Source: Rufibacter psychrotolerans (lineage in GTDB: Bacteria; Bacteroidota; Bacteroidia; Cytophagales; Hymenobacteraceae). From it: a stretch of DNA of 64,000 nucleotides. The first letter of the stretch is position 1; the number at the start of each line of letters is the position of its first letter. Shown here one piece after another: positions 38,077 to 45,918 of the stretch. Position numbers and translations under genes: made by a program. The notes under the pieces are model-generated. The model was given only the letters and a program-made list of their open reading frames with translations, made no database searches and was not told the DNA's origin. The stretch spans positions 1 to 64,000 of the forward strand of contig NZ_JAFFJV010000001.1 in assembly GCF_016924645.1 (NCBI RefSeq), in the 5' to 3' direction.

Positions 38077-39387
38077 ATGGATAAGATTTGGTTAGTGTTT
38101 CAGCGCGAGTACCTGGTGCGGGTGCGCAAGAAAAGCTTCATTGTGATGACCATTCTGGGGCCGCTCTTGATGGCACTGGTCATGATTGTGCCCATCTGGC
38201 TCGCCACCATGTCAGATGACACCAAGATTGTGCAGGTGCTAGACGAGAGCGGATACCTCAAAGGCAAACTCACGTCCACGGAAGAACTCAAGTTTGTGAA
38301 CGTGGCGGGTACCCTGGAGGAAGCCAAAGCCAGTTACCTGAAATCAGAAGACGCGGCCCTGCTGTACATCCCTAAGATAGACCTGGAAAAACCGCAGGGC
38401 ATTCAGCTGTTTTCGCAGAAGAGCACTAGTCTGGCCATGAAAGGGTCGCTGGAGAAACAAGTGCGGCAGGAACTGGAAGAAGTGAAGTTCGCCAACTCGG
38501 GCATCGACCAGCAGGTGCTGGATAAGATCAAAACGCCTATCAGCATCAGAACCGTGAATTTGAGTGCCGAGGGCGAGAAAAGCAGCGATGTGGCCGTAAC
38601 CACGGGCGTAGGCTTTATTGGAGCATTTCTTATTTACCTGTTCATCTTCATTTACGGCGCTCAGATCATGCGCGGTGTGATTGAAGAGAAAACCAGCCGG
38701 ATTCTGGAGGTGATGGTGTCTTCGGTGAAGCCGTTCCAGTTGATGGCCGGTAAAATCATGGGCATCGCCGCCGTGGGGCTCACCCAGTTTCTGCTCTGGA
38801 TTATCCTGACCTCGGCCATCAGCGGGGGAGTAGCGGCCCGGTTCGATCTGAAGCGGTTCTCAGATGCCCAGATAAACCAGACCATGCAAGGCATGGAGAA
38901 CGACCGCGATGCCCTGCAGGCGCAGGAAATCCATGAGGTGGTAAGTGCCGCCCAAAACCTCAATGTGCCCCTGCTGGTAGGAAGTTTCCTGTTCTACTTC
39001 CTGGGCGGGTACTTGCTCTATGGAGCCTTGTTTGGGGCCGTTGGTGCCGCCGTGGACTCCGAGACCGACAGCCAGCAGTTCATGCTACCCATCACGGTGC
39101 CACTCATTTTGTCGTTCATCGTGGCGCAAACCATCATCGTGAAAAACCCGAACGGGCCGGTTGCTTTCTGGATGTCCATGATTCCGTTCACCTCGCCGGT
39201 GGTTATGATGCTACGGTTGCCGTTTGGCGTGCCGGGTTGGGAAATGGCGTTGTCAATGCTGCTCTTGGTGCTCGGGTTTATCGGGACCATTTGGGTGGCT
39301 GCCCGTATCTATCGGGTAGGAATCCTGATGTACGGCAAAAAAGTGAATTACCGCGAGCTGTCTAAATGGCTTTTCTATAAAGGCTGA
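38077..39387 (+). CDS. ABC-2 type permease (NatB-like)
   Basis: A 436-residue membrane partner of the preceding ATPase. One N-terminal membrane helix (KSFIVMTILGPLLMALVMIV) is followed by a large extracytoplasmic domain of about 140 residues. Five further membrane segments start at GVGFIGAFLIYLFIFIYG; RGVIEEKTSRILEVMVSS is the family motif between the first two of them. The layout matches NatB and related Bacteroidota exporters. The 131-base gap to the next start contains only short repeats and one palindrome-family copy. Confidence 0.9.
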   Translation: MDKIWLVFQREYLVRVRKKSFIVMTILGPLLMALVMIVPIWLATMSDDTKIVQVLDESGYLKGKLTSTEELKFVNVAGTLEEAKASYLKSEDAALLYIPKIDLEKPQGIQLFSQKSTSLAMKGSLEKQVRQELEEVKFANSGIDQQVLDKIKTPISIRTVNLSAEGEKSSDVAVTTGVGFIGAFLIYLFIFIYGAQIMRGVIEEKTSRILEVMVSSVKPFQLMAGKIMGIAAVGLTQFLLWIILTSAISGGVAARFDLKRFSDAQINQTMQGMENDRDALQAQEIHEVVSAAQNLNVPLLVGSFLFYFLGGYLLYGALFGAVGAAVDSETDSQQFMLPITVPLILSFIVAQTIIVKNPNGPVAFWMSMIPFTSPVVMMLRLPFGVPGWEMALSMLLLVLGFIGTIWVAARIYRVGILMYGKKVNYRELSKWLFYKG

Positions 39388-39391
39388 GGAA

Positions 39392-39472
39392 TAGACGTTA
39401 GGCGCTGGAAATTGGATCTTAGACCTTAGACCTAAGACTTTCTGATTATTCTGTTCTGACAGCTAGCGTCTA
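39392..39472. repeat. TAGACGTTAG / CTAGCGTCTA repeat, copy 1
   Basis: TAGACGTTAG (39392-39401) and CTAGCGTCTA (39463-39472) bound an 81-base stretch with internal TTAGACC repeats. A similar arrangement occurs at 43367-43478, between two other genes. Confidence 0.45.
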
Positions 39473-39484
39473 TTAACTGAATGT

Positions 39485-39521
39485 CCTTTTGGAGCCATTT
39501 TGCTTAAAACAGCTTAAAATG
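39485..39521. repeat. dispersed palindrome family, copy overlapping a start codon
   Basis: CCTTTTGGAGCCATTTTGC / TTAAAACAGCTTAAAATG. Its right edge supplies the ATG of the ChaN-like gene, so it forms most of that gene's leader. Confidence 0.5.
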
Positions 39522-40394
39522 ATGAAGAAATTACTGCCGCTCTTATTGGCCGTGCTGATACTAAGCTCTTTCACCATGGATAAACCTGCGTATCGTTTGT
39601 TCCAGGGCAGCGGCAAAGCTCTGTCCTATGAAAAAATGCTGAAGGAGGTGACCGAGGCCGATGTGGTATTCTTCGGGGAGCAGCACAATGACCCTATCGC
39701 GCATTGGTTGCAGTTGGAACTGGCGAAGGACCTGTACCAGAAACACGGCAAACAACTGGTGCTGGGAGCCGAGATGTGGGAAACAGATACCCAAGCTGCG
39801 GTGGATTCTTTTCTGCTGGGCCAACTAGAAGAGCCGAAGTTCACGGAGGTAAGCCGCGCCTGGCCTAACTACGCCACCGATTATAAACCCACCTTACTGT
39901 TCGCCAAAACCAATGGCCTGAAGTTCATTGCCACCAATGCACCCAGAAGATCAGCAAGAGTGGTGGCCCGCGAGAGCCTGAAAGGGTTGGAGGCACTTCC
40001 CGCCGAGGAAAAGCAATGGCTGGCAATATTGCCCATCACCGTAGATTTAGAACTGCCCGCCTACAAACGCATGCTCAGCATGTTCGGGAACTCGCACGGA
40101 AACTCCGCAGCCTCAGCGCAGATAGTGGAAGCCCAAGCCCTAAAAGATGCGACTATGGCGCAGTTCATCAGCAAGAACCTGCAGATAGGCCAGCATTTAC
40201 TTCACCTCAACGGTTCCTACCACTCTGACCACCACGAAGGCATCGTCTGGTACCTGCGCCGCCTCCGGCCCGAGCTGAAGATCAAAACCATCTCCACGGT
40301 GCAGCAGCCGCAACTGGAAAAGCTGGACAAAGAACACGAGAATCGCGCCGATGTGGTGCTGGTGGTGCCGGAGGGGATGACCAGAACCTATTAA
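39519..40394 (+). CDS. ChaN-family (haem-binding uptake, Tiki-like) protein
   Basis: A 291-residue exported protein. The start at 39519 (MMKKLLPLLLAVLILSSF) gives a clean signal peptide; ten upstream open codons are inside a repeat. VVFFGEQHNDPIAHWLQLEL (near residue 45) and LVLGAEMWETDTQ are characteristic of the ChaN/DUF399 fold, which binds haem in one characterised member and is related to a metalloprotease superfamily. Conserved His and Glu in GEQHND and in HLNGSYHSDHHEGIVWYL fit a metal- or haem-binding site. No lipobox cysteine is seen. Function here is unproven. Confidence 0.82.
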   Translation: MMKKLLPLLLAVLILSSFTMDKPAYRLFQGSGKALSYEKMLKEVTEADVVFFGEQHNDPIAHWLQLELAKDLYQKHGKQLVLGAEMWETDTQAAVDSFLLGQLEEPKFTEVSRAWPNYATDYKPTLLFAKTNGLKFIATNAPRRSARVVARESLKGLEALPAEEKQWLAILPITVDLELPAYKRMLSMFGNSHGNSAASAQIVEAQALKDATMAQFISKNLQIGQHLLHLNGSYHSDHHEGIVWYLRRLRPELKIKTISTVQQPQLEKLDKEHENRADVVLVVPEGMTRTY

Positions 40395-40692
40395 GGAGCG
40401 CCAAGGCATTTATAACTTCAGTTAACATCCTCCTCAATGTTTTTTACTGTGGATCAGGTCTAAGTTGCAAACCAGCATCAGATCAGCTATGCGTGCGGAC
40501 ACGAGCTGTAAGCTCGCGCCAGCGATCAGCTATAATTTGATAACTGCTTTAAAAATTGAAGGTTTTAGGTCCATGTTACTGACGTGAGCTAAGGGAGGAG
40601 AGATGGTATCAAACGCTTTTGTGAGGGTACGTGCGTAGACACTCGCGGGCCTGCCTGGAAGACGCTGCGAGGTCTTGCCTTGTAGCGCCACT

Positions 40693-40864
40693 ATGGCGAA
40701 GATTTACTTCCGTGCCTTTCTATCACTTCACTTACTAGGCCCAAAAGTAACTTCCTTCCTACCATATGCCTCACAGCAGTTACAAACTGCCCACATGGTA
40801 GGTCCAAGTCACAGACTTGAACCATAGAAAGAAAAGAAGGGCACGGAAGTAACTTCCGCGCCAT
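40693..40864. repeat. GGCGCGGAAGT palindromic element, copy 2 (long spacer)
   Basis: ATGGCGAAGATTTACTTCCG (from 40693) and GCACGGAAGTAACTTCCGCG (from 40841) are the same two arms as at 34739-34795, here about 120 bases apart. The spacer is unlike that of copy 1. Confidence 0.65.
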
Positions 40865-40920
40865 ATAGAGCTATAGAGAGCGAGGTTTTGGAAGTAGGCA
40901 AAGGTGTGGGTGAAGCGGAG

Positions 40921-40953
40921 AGACCTCACAGGTTTTCAAAACCTGTAAGGTCT
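40921..40953. repeat. 33-base hairpin repeat (AGACCT..AAGGTCT)
   Basis: A 16-base stem with one G-T pair around a single-base loop: AGACCTCACAGGTTTT against AAAACCTGTAAGGTCT. It is intergenic and more than 500 bases from the nearest upstream stop, so it is not an obvious terminator. Confidence 0.6.
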
Positions 40954-41331
40954 TGTGTTCTGTAACCGCATCGCTGCTATATCGCCACTATGCAAGTTCA
41001 CTGCTGGAAGATCCCGATTCCAGTCTTTGGCTCGAGCGCCTCGCTTATGGCCCCTGAAGTACAGAAGCTAAGAGCAAACTGCAAGGGTGGGCCGCAAGGG
41101 CAGTGCGAGGGGCAAAGACGGGCCCCGCGGCCGTGAGCGCTTATCATCAGCTATGGAAAGGGCAGCTCATAAGTTCATAGACAACCGCTCGCTACACCAG
41201 CAAAAAGCCAATCAACAACTGTTGGTTGGGTACCAACCAACACCGCCGCTACGCCAGCAATATTCCACTACTTCACCAGCATTCAGCTATCATTCTATTT
41301 TCAAACTAAAAACTGAAAACCAGACCCAAAA

Positions 41332-41361
41332 CAAAAGGCCTGCTTTCTAGCAGGCCTTTTG
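41332..41361. terminator. hairpin terminator of the IscA-like gene (bidirectional)
   Basis: A perfect 13-base stem (41332-41344 with 41349-41361) around a 4-base loop, with A-rich and T-rich feet, 23 bases beyond the minus-strand stop codon. Confidence 0.75.
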
Positions 41362-41383
41362 CAATACAAAAAGAAAGGAAGTC

Positions 41384-41734
41384 TTACGCTGAGAAAGAGC
41401 TTCCGCAACCGCAGGTGCTCTTGGCTTGCGGGTTGTTGAAGGTGAATCCGCGGGCGTTCAGGCCGTCCTGGAAATCAACTTCCATTCCTAATACATACAT
41501 GGCGTGCTTGCGGTCCATGATGAGCTGGACACCGTCCACCTCGTAGATCTCGTCGCCCTCTTTGGCCTTATCGAAACCCAGCAGGTAAGACATGCCCGAG
41601 CAGCCGCCGCCTTGTACACCGATGCGTAAACCGTATTCTTCCGGTACGTTTTTATCTTTCATGATCACTTTCACCTCATGCAGGGCACGCTCGGTGAGTG
41701 AAATAGGAGCTTTTTTTACAGTTGTGCTTTCCAT
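41384..41734 (-). CDS. iron-sulfur cluster assembly protein, IscA/SufA/ErpA family
   Basis: A 116-residue A-type carrier. The three conserved cysteines are present: one in GGGCSGMSY (near residue 45) and two in the C-terminal CGCGSSFS. LTERALHEVKVIMKDKNVPE at the N-terminus and NPQAKSTCGCG at the end fit the family. It delivers Fe-S clusters to target proteins in the cytoplasm. No suf or isc genes are nearby. Which of the IscA, SufA and ErpA groups it belongs to is not decided here. Confidence 0.93.
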   Translation of the reverse strand: MESTTVKKAPISLTERALHEVKVIMKDKNVPEEYGLRIGVQGGGCSGMSYLLGFDKAKEGDEIYEVDGVQLIMDRKHAMYVLGMEVDFQDGLNARGFTFNNPQAKSTCGCGSSFSA

Positions 41735-41918
41735 AGGTAGTGGGGTTTGCGCTGTAAAGTTACTAAAAACTAGACTGTTTCTAAACTACGGCGCTATACT
41801 AAGAGTAACCAAGAATCGGGGAAAATGATTCAGCCCAGCCAGCATCATTTTTTTACCGATATTTACCTGTTCTTCTACCCGGCACCTGCCTGCGCGACGA
41901 CAAGCGAGCAAGCTCCGT

Positions 41919-42479
41919 ATGAAGAGTATATACGTGTACCCTATGACAACAGACACTTCTTCTATTGTACTTCTTGTTTTGCTGAGCTCCATTCCGGCCC
42001 TGGTGGTGGGCGGAGCCATGTATCTTCTCACACAGCGTTATCTGGAGCGCGATTACCGAAGAAAACTCCTGGACGTGCGCCTGAAAAACACCGAGACTAT
42101 TCTGCCCATCCGGCTGCAGGCCTATGAGCGCATCATCCTGTTCCTGGAGCGGATCACGCCCAGCAACCTGCTTATCAGAGTAAGCCCCGCCGGCTTAACC
42201 GCCACTGATTACCAGGCGCAACTGTTGCAGGAAATCCGGGCCGAATACACGCACAATCTCTCCCAGCAGTTGTACATGAGCGAAATGGCCTGGCAGCAGG
42301 TGAAGAGAGCCAAGGAAGACGTGGTGTCTATGATCAACCAGAACTACCAGAACCTGCAGGACAAAACCCGGGGCACCGACCTGGCCAAACGCGTGCTGGA
42401 AACCGTGCTGCACAACGAGGTAGACCCCACCGCCCAAGCGCTGCAAGTGCTGAAACGGGAGTTGCACGAAATCTTCTAG
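41919..42479 (+). CDS. conserved Bacteroidota membrane-anchored protein of unknown function
   Basis: A 186-residue protein with one N-terminal membrane helix (SSIVLLVLLSSIPALVVGGA, about residues 14-33) followed by a long helical, charged domain: YRRKLLDVRLKNTETILPIR, LQAYERIILFLERITPSNLL, then QVKRAKEDVVSMINQNYQ. It is probably a coiled-coil cytoplasmic protein anchored in the inner membrane. Start at 41919 or at an ATG eight codons later. It resembles proteins widespread in Bacteroidota without assigned role. A bidirectional terminator with a 26-base perfect stem separates it from the convergent methyltransferase gene. Confidence 0.8.
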   Translation: MKSIYVYPMTTDTSSIVLLVLLSSIPALVVGGAMYLLTQRYLERDYRRKLLDVRLKNTETILPIRLQAYERIILFLERITPSNLLIRVSPAGLTATDYQAQLLQEIRAEYTHNLSQQLYMSEMAWQQVKRAKEDVVSMINQNYQNLQDKTRGTDLAKRVLETVLHNEVDPTAQALQVLKRELHEIF

Positions 42480-42505
42480 TTTTCTGAAAAACAAGCCAAA
42501 AACAG
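42478..42505. repeat. dispersed palindrome family, half copy fused to a terminator
   Basis: GTTTTCTGAAAAACAAGCC then AAAAAC matches the right half of the family. Its GCCAAAAACAG end is also the outer stem of the terminator 42492-42550. Confidence 0.5.
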
Positions 42506-42550
42506 AAGGCCATTGCTTAACAATAGCAATGGCCTTCTGTTTTTGGCTTG
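42492..42550. terminator. bidirectional terminator with 26-base perfect stem
   Basis: 42492-42517 and 42525-42550 are exact reverse complements around a 7-base loop. The hairpin fills the gap between convergent stops at 42479 and 42555 and would serve both genes. Confidence 0.9.
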
Positions 42551-42554
42551 AGGT

Positions 42555-43364
42555 TTAGGAAAGAGGTTTTACCATTTTCACGCTGTACATCATGGGCAGT
42601 TTGTCTTCAAAGCCTTTGATGCGCCAGAAGCCGTCGGGTCCCTGTGCGGTGTTGGCAAAGCAGTTGTAGTAGGAGTAGGGCAGTTCCTGAAAGTCTACCA
42701 GTTGCAGCTTTTGTTGCAACAGCGCTCCTATGACTTCGCTCAGAGAATGGTTCCAGGAAACCTCGGTGTAGGAGATGGGGGCCTCCGTGTCTGCGTAGGT
42801 GCCGGTAGATTCCTCCACAATGGGGCCGCCGGTGTTGAAGTAAGGATACTCCACCCGGGTGAAGCTGTTGTCAAACATCCAGATGGCCGGGTGGAACTCG
42901 GCCAGGAAGAACGTGCCGCCGGGCTTCAGGAAGTGCGTGATGACCTGGGCCCACTTGTCCAGATCCGGCAGCCACCCGATGACGCCATAGGAGGTGAACA
43001 CAACATCAAATTGGCCCTTCAGGTGCTGAGGCAGATCATACACATTGCAGCACACAAACTCGGCGTCCAGCCCTAATTCTTCGTTCAGTTGCCGGGCCAG
43101 CGTAATAGCCTCGTCTGACAAATCAACACCGGTAGCTTTGGCGCCCAGTCGGGCCCAGGAAAGCGTATCCTGCCCGAAGTGACATTGCAAATGCAGCAGC
43201 TTTTTGCCTTTTACATCGCCCAACGCATCCAGTTCCAGCGGGTTCAGGCTGTTTTTGCCCTGTTTAAAAGAATCTACGTCATAAAAGGCCGAGTCTTTAT
43301 GCACGCCGGTGCGCAGGTTCCAGGCCTGGCGGTTCAGTTCAAAATAGTCAACAGAGGTTTCCAT
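42555..43364 (-). CDS. class I SAM-dependent methyltransferase
   Basis: A 269-residue cytoplasmic methyltransferase. The start at 43364 (METSVDYFELNRQAWN) is preferred; 23 upstream open codons run into a repeat. Motif I is KKLLHLQCHFGQDTLSWARL (near residue 45; the usual GxGxG is replaced by QCHFG), the acidic residue of motif II is in GVDLSDEAI, and FDVVFTSYGVIGWLPDLDKW contains motif IV. FLKPGGTFFLAEFHP is motif VI. Substrate unknown. Proteins of this look are common in Bacteroidota as stand-alone genes. Confidence 0.85.
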   Translation of the reverse strand: METSVDYFELNRQAWNLRTGVHKDSAFYDVDSFKQGKNSLNPLELDALGDVKGKKLLHLQCHFGQDTLSWARLGAKATGVDLSDEAITLARQLNEELGLDAEFVCCNVYDLPQHLKGQFDVVFTSYGVIGWLPDLDKWAQVITHFLKPGGTFFLAEFHPAIWMFDNSFTRVEYPYFNTGGPIVEESTGTYADTEAPISYTEVSWNHSLSEVIGALLQQKLQLVDFQELPYSYYNCFANTAQGPDGFWRIKGFEDKLPMMYSVKMVKPLS

Positions 43365-43366
43365 GA

Positions 43367-43478
43367 TAGACGTTAGTGGTTGGATATTAGACAATAGACA
43401 GCCGAAAGCTTGTTTACCCCCGTTCCGCCACACATCAGTGCTCTTCTGCCGGCTAAAATCTAACGTCTACTATCTAGC
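43367..43478. repeat. TAGACGTTAG / CTAGCGTC repeat, copy 2
   Basis: TAGACGTTAG (43367-43376) with a later CTAACGTCTA (43460-43469) and TCTAGCGTCC, resembling the stretch at 39392-39472. Both lie directly beside gene ends. Confidence 0.4.
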
Positions 43479-43484
43479 GTCCGG

Positions 43485-44546
43485 TTAAAATGGAAAAGAA
43501 AGCTGGCCGCCCTGGTGTTTGCCGTAGCTAAGGTTAGAGACGGTGATGCCCAGCAGACGCACTGGTTTGGTGGGGAAGAAGGGCGTTCGCAGTAAATCAG
43601 TGGCGATGTCCAGCAAAACTTCCTCGGCGCGTACGTTGGAGAAAAAGGTTTTGCTGCGGGTGTTGAGGGTAAAATCGTGGTACTTGAGTTTGAGCGTGAC
43701 GGTTTTGCCCGAGGCTTCCAGCCGGTGCAGGTCATAGGCCACTTCCTCGGCCAGGCGCTGCAGCTCTGGGAGCATTTCGGCCTCGGTTTCCAGGTCCTCG
43801 CCAAAGGTGCGCTCAGAGCCGATGCTCTTCCGGATGCGGTTGGGCTCCACAGGACGTTCATCCTGCGCCCGCGCGATCTGGTAAAAGTAGGAACCCGATT
43901 TCCCGAAGTGTCGACGCAAATCTATCTCGGAGCGGGCTTTCAGATCGGCCCCGTTATGGATGCCCAGTTGCTTCATCTTGGCTGCGGTCACATCACCTAT
44001 CCCGTAGAATTTCTCAATGGGCAGGGCTTCCACAAAGGCCTCGGCCTCGTGAGGCAGGACCACGGTGAGACCGTTGGGTTTGTTTTTGCCCGAGGCTACC
44101 TTCGCGAGGAACTTGTTGAACGACACGCCCGCTGTGGCGGTGAGGTGCGTTTCCTGCAGAATCTCGTGCTTGATGCGCTGCGCAATGAACATCGCCGATT
44201 TCAGCCCTATTTTGTTCTCGGTCACGTCCAGGTAGGCCTCGTCCAGGGAAAGCGGTTCCACCAGATCGGTGTAGCGATGGAAAATCTCACGTATCTGCCG
44301 CGACACCTGTTGGTACACCTCAAACCGGGTAGGCACCATGATCAGGTGCGGGCATTTGCGCAAGGCCACCTGCGAGGGCATCGCCGAAAACACGCCGTAC
44401 TGCCGGGCCTCGTAACTGGCCGCTGCCACTACCCCGCGCGCTTTGGTACCCCCCACGGCCACGGGTTTCCCGCGCAGGGCCGGGTTGTCGCGCTGCTCCA
44501 CCGAGGCGAAGAAGGCGTCCATGTCTATGTGGATGATTTTGCGCAC
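43485..44546 (-). CDS. dinB: DNA polymerase IV (Y-family)
   Basis: A 353-residue translesion polymerase. Catalytic acidic residues are Asp8 in HIDMDAFFASVEQRD and Asp102-Glu103 in SLDEAYLDVT. The steric-gate region DAFFASVE, the AASYEARQYGVFSAMP motif and the helix-hairpin-helix FYGIGDVTAAKMKQLGIH follow in order. The C-terminus QLSFPF resembles a beta-clamp binding motif. The start is a GTG at 44546, the only start that gives the canonical MRKIIHIDMDAFF. No LexA-like box was recognised upstream. Confidence 0.95.
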   Translation of the reverse strand: MRKIIHIDMDAFFASVEQRDNPALRGKPVAVGGTKARGVVAAASYEARQYGVFSAMPSQVALRKCPHLIMVPTRFEVYQQVSRQIREIFHRYTDLVEPLSLDEAYLDVTENKIGLKSAMFIAQRIKHEILQETHLTATAGVSFNKFLAKVASGKNKPNGLTVVLPHEAEAFVEALPIEKFYGIGDVTAAKMKQLGIHNGADLKARSEIDLRRHFGKSGSYFYQIARAQDERPVEPNRIRKSIGSERTFGEDLETEAEMLPELQRLAEEVAYDLHRLEASGKTVTLKLKYHDFTLNTRSKTFFSNVRAEEVLLDIATDLLRTPFFPTKPVRLLGITVSNLSYGKHQGGQLSFPF

Positions 44547-44582
44547 CGCAGATTGAATATTTTTTGGGGAGTAGTTCGCGAA

Positions 44583-44610
44583 CAGGCCGGGAAAAAGAGC
44601 CCGAAAACAC
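44583..44610. repeat. dispersed palindrome family, partial copy upstream of dinB
   Basis: On the minus strand it reads TTTTCGGGCTCTTTTTCCCG then GCCTGTTC, a partial and weaker match. Confidence 0.4.
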
Positions 44611-44804
44611 CTTGATGGAATTTTATTGCCTTGATTTACAGGGTAAAACCATTTAGGGGTTTACCCGTGTAAAATGATTCCTGAACTTGCGGCGTTTCCC
44701 GTACGTACTGCGAAGTTAGCTCATGGAATCGTGATGGGCTAGGGAAGAACGCGGGAACCGGTTTTTTTATGCATCCAACCAAACAATCTTAACTCTACCA
44801 TTCT

Positions 44805-45404
44805 ATGAAAATCAAATCTTTACTGTCTCTTTTCGTGTGCGGCGTGGCTAGCCAGGTACTTATTGGCTGTAATTCCTCCAGTCAGTATTTTGACTTCAGC
44901 ACACCGGCCACCACGTACCATAAGGCCGCCCCAAAAGCCACAGAGGCTCCGGCAATTACGGCCACTGTAACCGCCGAGACTGCCGTAATTACCCAGGCAG
45001 AACCGGTGCAGGCAACTAGCCCGCAGCCCCAGGCAGCTGCCCCGGCCCCGGTGCTGGAGGCCAACGCCGCCCAACCCACCGCTTCCCGAGAAGTGGCCCG
45101 TACCGCTCCCTTGACCACGGCGGCCGTGGCCTCAGCCCTGGAAGCCAACCCTAACGTGAAAGCGCTGGCCAATGAACTGGCGGGCGCCAAAACCAAGAAA
45201 GACGTAAAGGCGGCTACCAAAAAAATCATGCGCGAGGCCAAAGCCGCTAAAAAGGCCAACGCCCTGAACCAATACGTAAAAATTGGTCTGATCTTGCTGG
45301 TGGTGGGTGCCCTGCTGAGCTTGATCCCGGGCTTGGGCCTGATTGGCGCCCTGGCGGCCATTGTAGGTCTGGTGTTTATCTTGCTGGGCTTGCTGGAAAT
45401 GTAA
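44805..45404 (+). CDS. lipoprotein-like protein with Ala-rich stalk and C-terminal membrane hairpin
   Basis: A 199-residue protein. The N-terminus MKIKSLLSLFVCGVASQ leads into a lipobox (VLIGC, Cys22), so it should be lipidated. Residues about 30-115 are Ala/Thr/Pro-rich and probably extended. A Lys/Ala-rich segment (GAKTKKDVKAATKKIMREAK) follows, then two hydrophobic helices (IGLILLVVGALLSLIPGLGL and IGALAAIVGLVFILLGLL). A lipid anchor plus a C-terminal membrane hairpin is unusual and would tether both ends. No function can be assigned. An imperfect terminator hairpin follows. Confidence 0.75.
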   Translation: MKIKSLLSLFVCGVASQVLIGCNSSSQYFDFSTPATTYHKAAPKATEAPAITATVTAETAVITQAEPVQATSPQPQAAAPAPVLEANAAQPTASREVARTAPLTTAAVASALEANPNVKALANELAGAKTKKDVKAATKKIMREAKAAKKANALNQYVKIGLILLVVGALLSLIPGLGLIGALAAIVGLVFILLGLLEM

Positions 45405-45431
45405 AGGCAGCACGTGCCCCGGCTTTTTGAG

Positions 45432-45470
45432 GAAAGGCATCGCTCCCGTGGGGCGGTGCCTTTCTGTTTT
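45432..45470 (+). terminator. hairpin terminator after the lipoprotein-like gene
   Basis: GAAAGGCATCGCTCC pairs imperfectly with GGGGCGGTGCCTTTC (45432-45464), followed by TGTTTT. It runs directly into a palindrome-family copy. Confidence 0.65.
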
Positions 45471-45503
45471 GGGGCTGTTTTGTCCGCAACGGCCTTAAAA
45501 CAA
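45464..45503. repeat. dispersed palindrome family, copy at 45.5 kb
   Basis: CTGTTTTGGGGCTGTTTTG / CGCAACGGCCTTAAAACAAG. The left half is a full match to the family consensus. Confidence 0.7.
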
Positions 45504-45507
45504 GGGG

Positions 45508-45693
45508 CTAGTCATCGTGCCGGTGGGTGTAATACAGCACATAGCCCAGCACCACAATGCCCACCCGTATGGCCCAGCCCAGCGGCTTGCCCCAGTTGTC
45601 TACCCACAGCAGCAGAAAATGGTACGCCCCAAACAGGGCCACCAGCAGCGAGACCAGGCCTACCAGAAACATGCCTAAGCCAATGTATTTCAT
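45508..45693 (-). CDS. small two-helix membrane protein, unknown function
   Basis: A 61-residue protein with two hydrophobic segments (GLGMFLVGLVSLLVALFGA and GWAIRVGIVVLGYVLYY) and a charged end THRHDD. Size, composition and clean start (MKYIGLG) support a real gene in the inner membrane. No family was recognised. It lies between a palindrome-family copy and an AT-rich gap and has no obvious operon partner. Confidence 0.65.
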   Translation of the reverse strand: MKYIGLGMFLVGLVSLLVALFGAYHFLLLWVDNWGKPLGWAIRVGIVVLGYVLYYTHRHDD

Positions 45694-45830
45694 GGGTGAT
45701 GAAAGGTTAGGTGAATGCAGAATGGAAGATACCCAATGATGCCGAAAATTGCTCTATTCCATAAAGCCCCAATTGGGAAAATTATGGAGCAGAAGGAGAG
45801 CTGGAAGTGCCGCTTTGGGCAAAAAGCAAA

Positions 45831-45876
45831 TCTCCGTTTTGGGGCTGATTTCTCAGAAACAACCCCAAAACGGAGA
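45831..45876. repeat. dispersed palindrome family, best-preserved copy
   Basis: Outer arms TCTCCGTTTTGGGG (45831-45844) and CCCCAAAACGGAGA (45863-45876) are perfect; the inner CTGATTTCTCAGAAACAA completes the family pattern. It lies 42 bases beyond the minus-strand stop at 45919. Confidence 0.8.
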
Positions 45877-45918
45877 TCAACGCCTGCCAGCACCCACCAG
45901 GGGCCGAAAAGATGGGCC

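Larger units (their letters stand above)
40395..41383. other. 989-base non-coding region rich in repeats
   Basis: It contains the second GGCGCGGAAGT element (40693-40864), a near-perfect hairpin (40921-40953) and a terminator serving the minus-strand IscA-like gene (41332-41361). An open frame at 41087-41350 has no protein-like features. No RNA gene was recognised. Confidence 0.65.

Noticed and set aside
41087..41350. 87-codon open frame before the IscA-like terminator
   Set aside because: Low-complexity basic sequence that runs into the terminator hairpin, with no domain or operon context.
43677..44615. 312-codon frame antisense to dinB
   Set aside because: dinB on the other strand has all catalytic motifs; the antisense frame is a codon-bias artefact.
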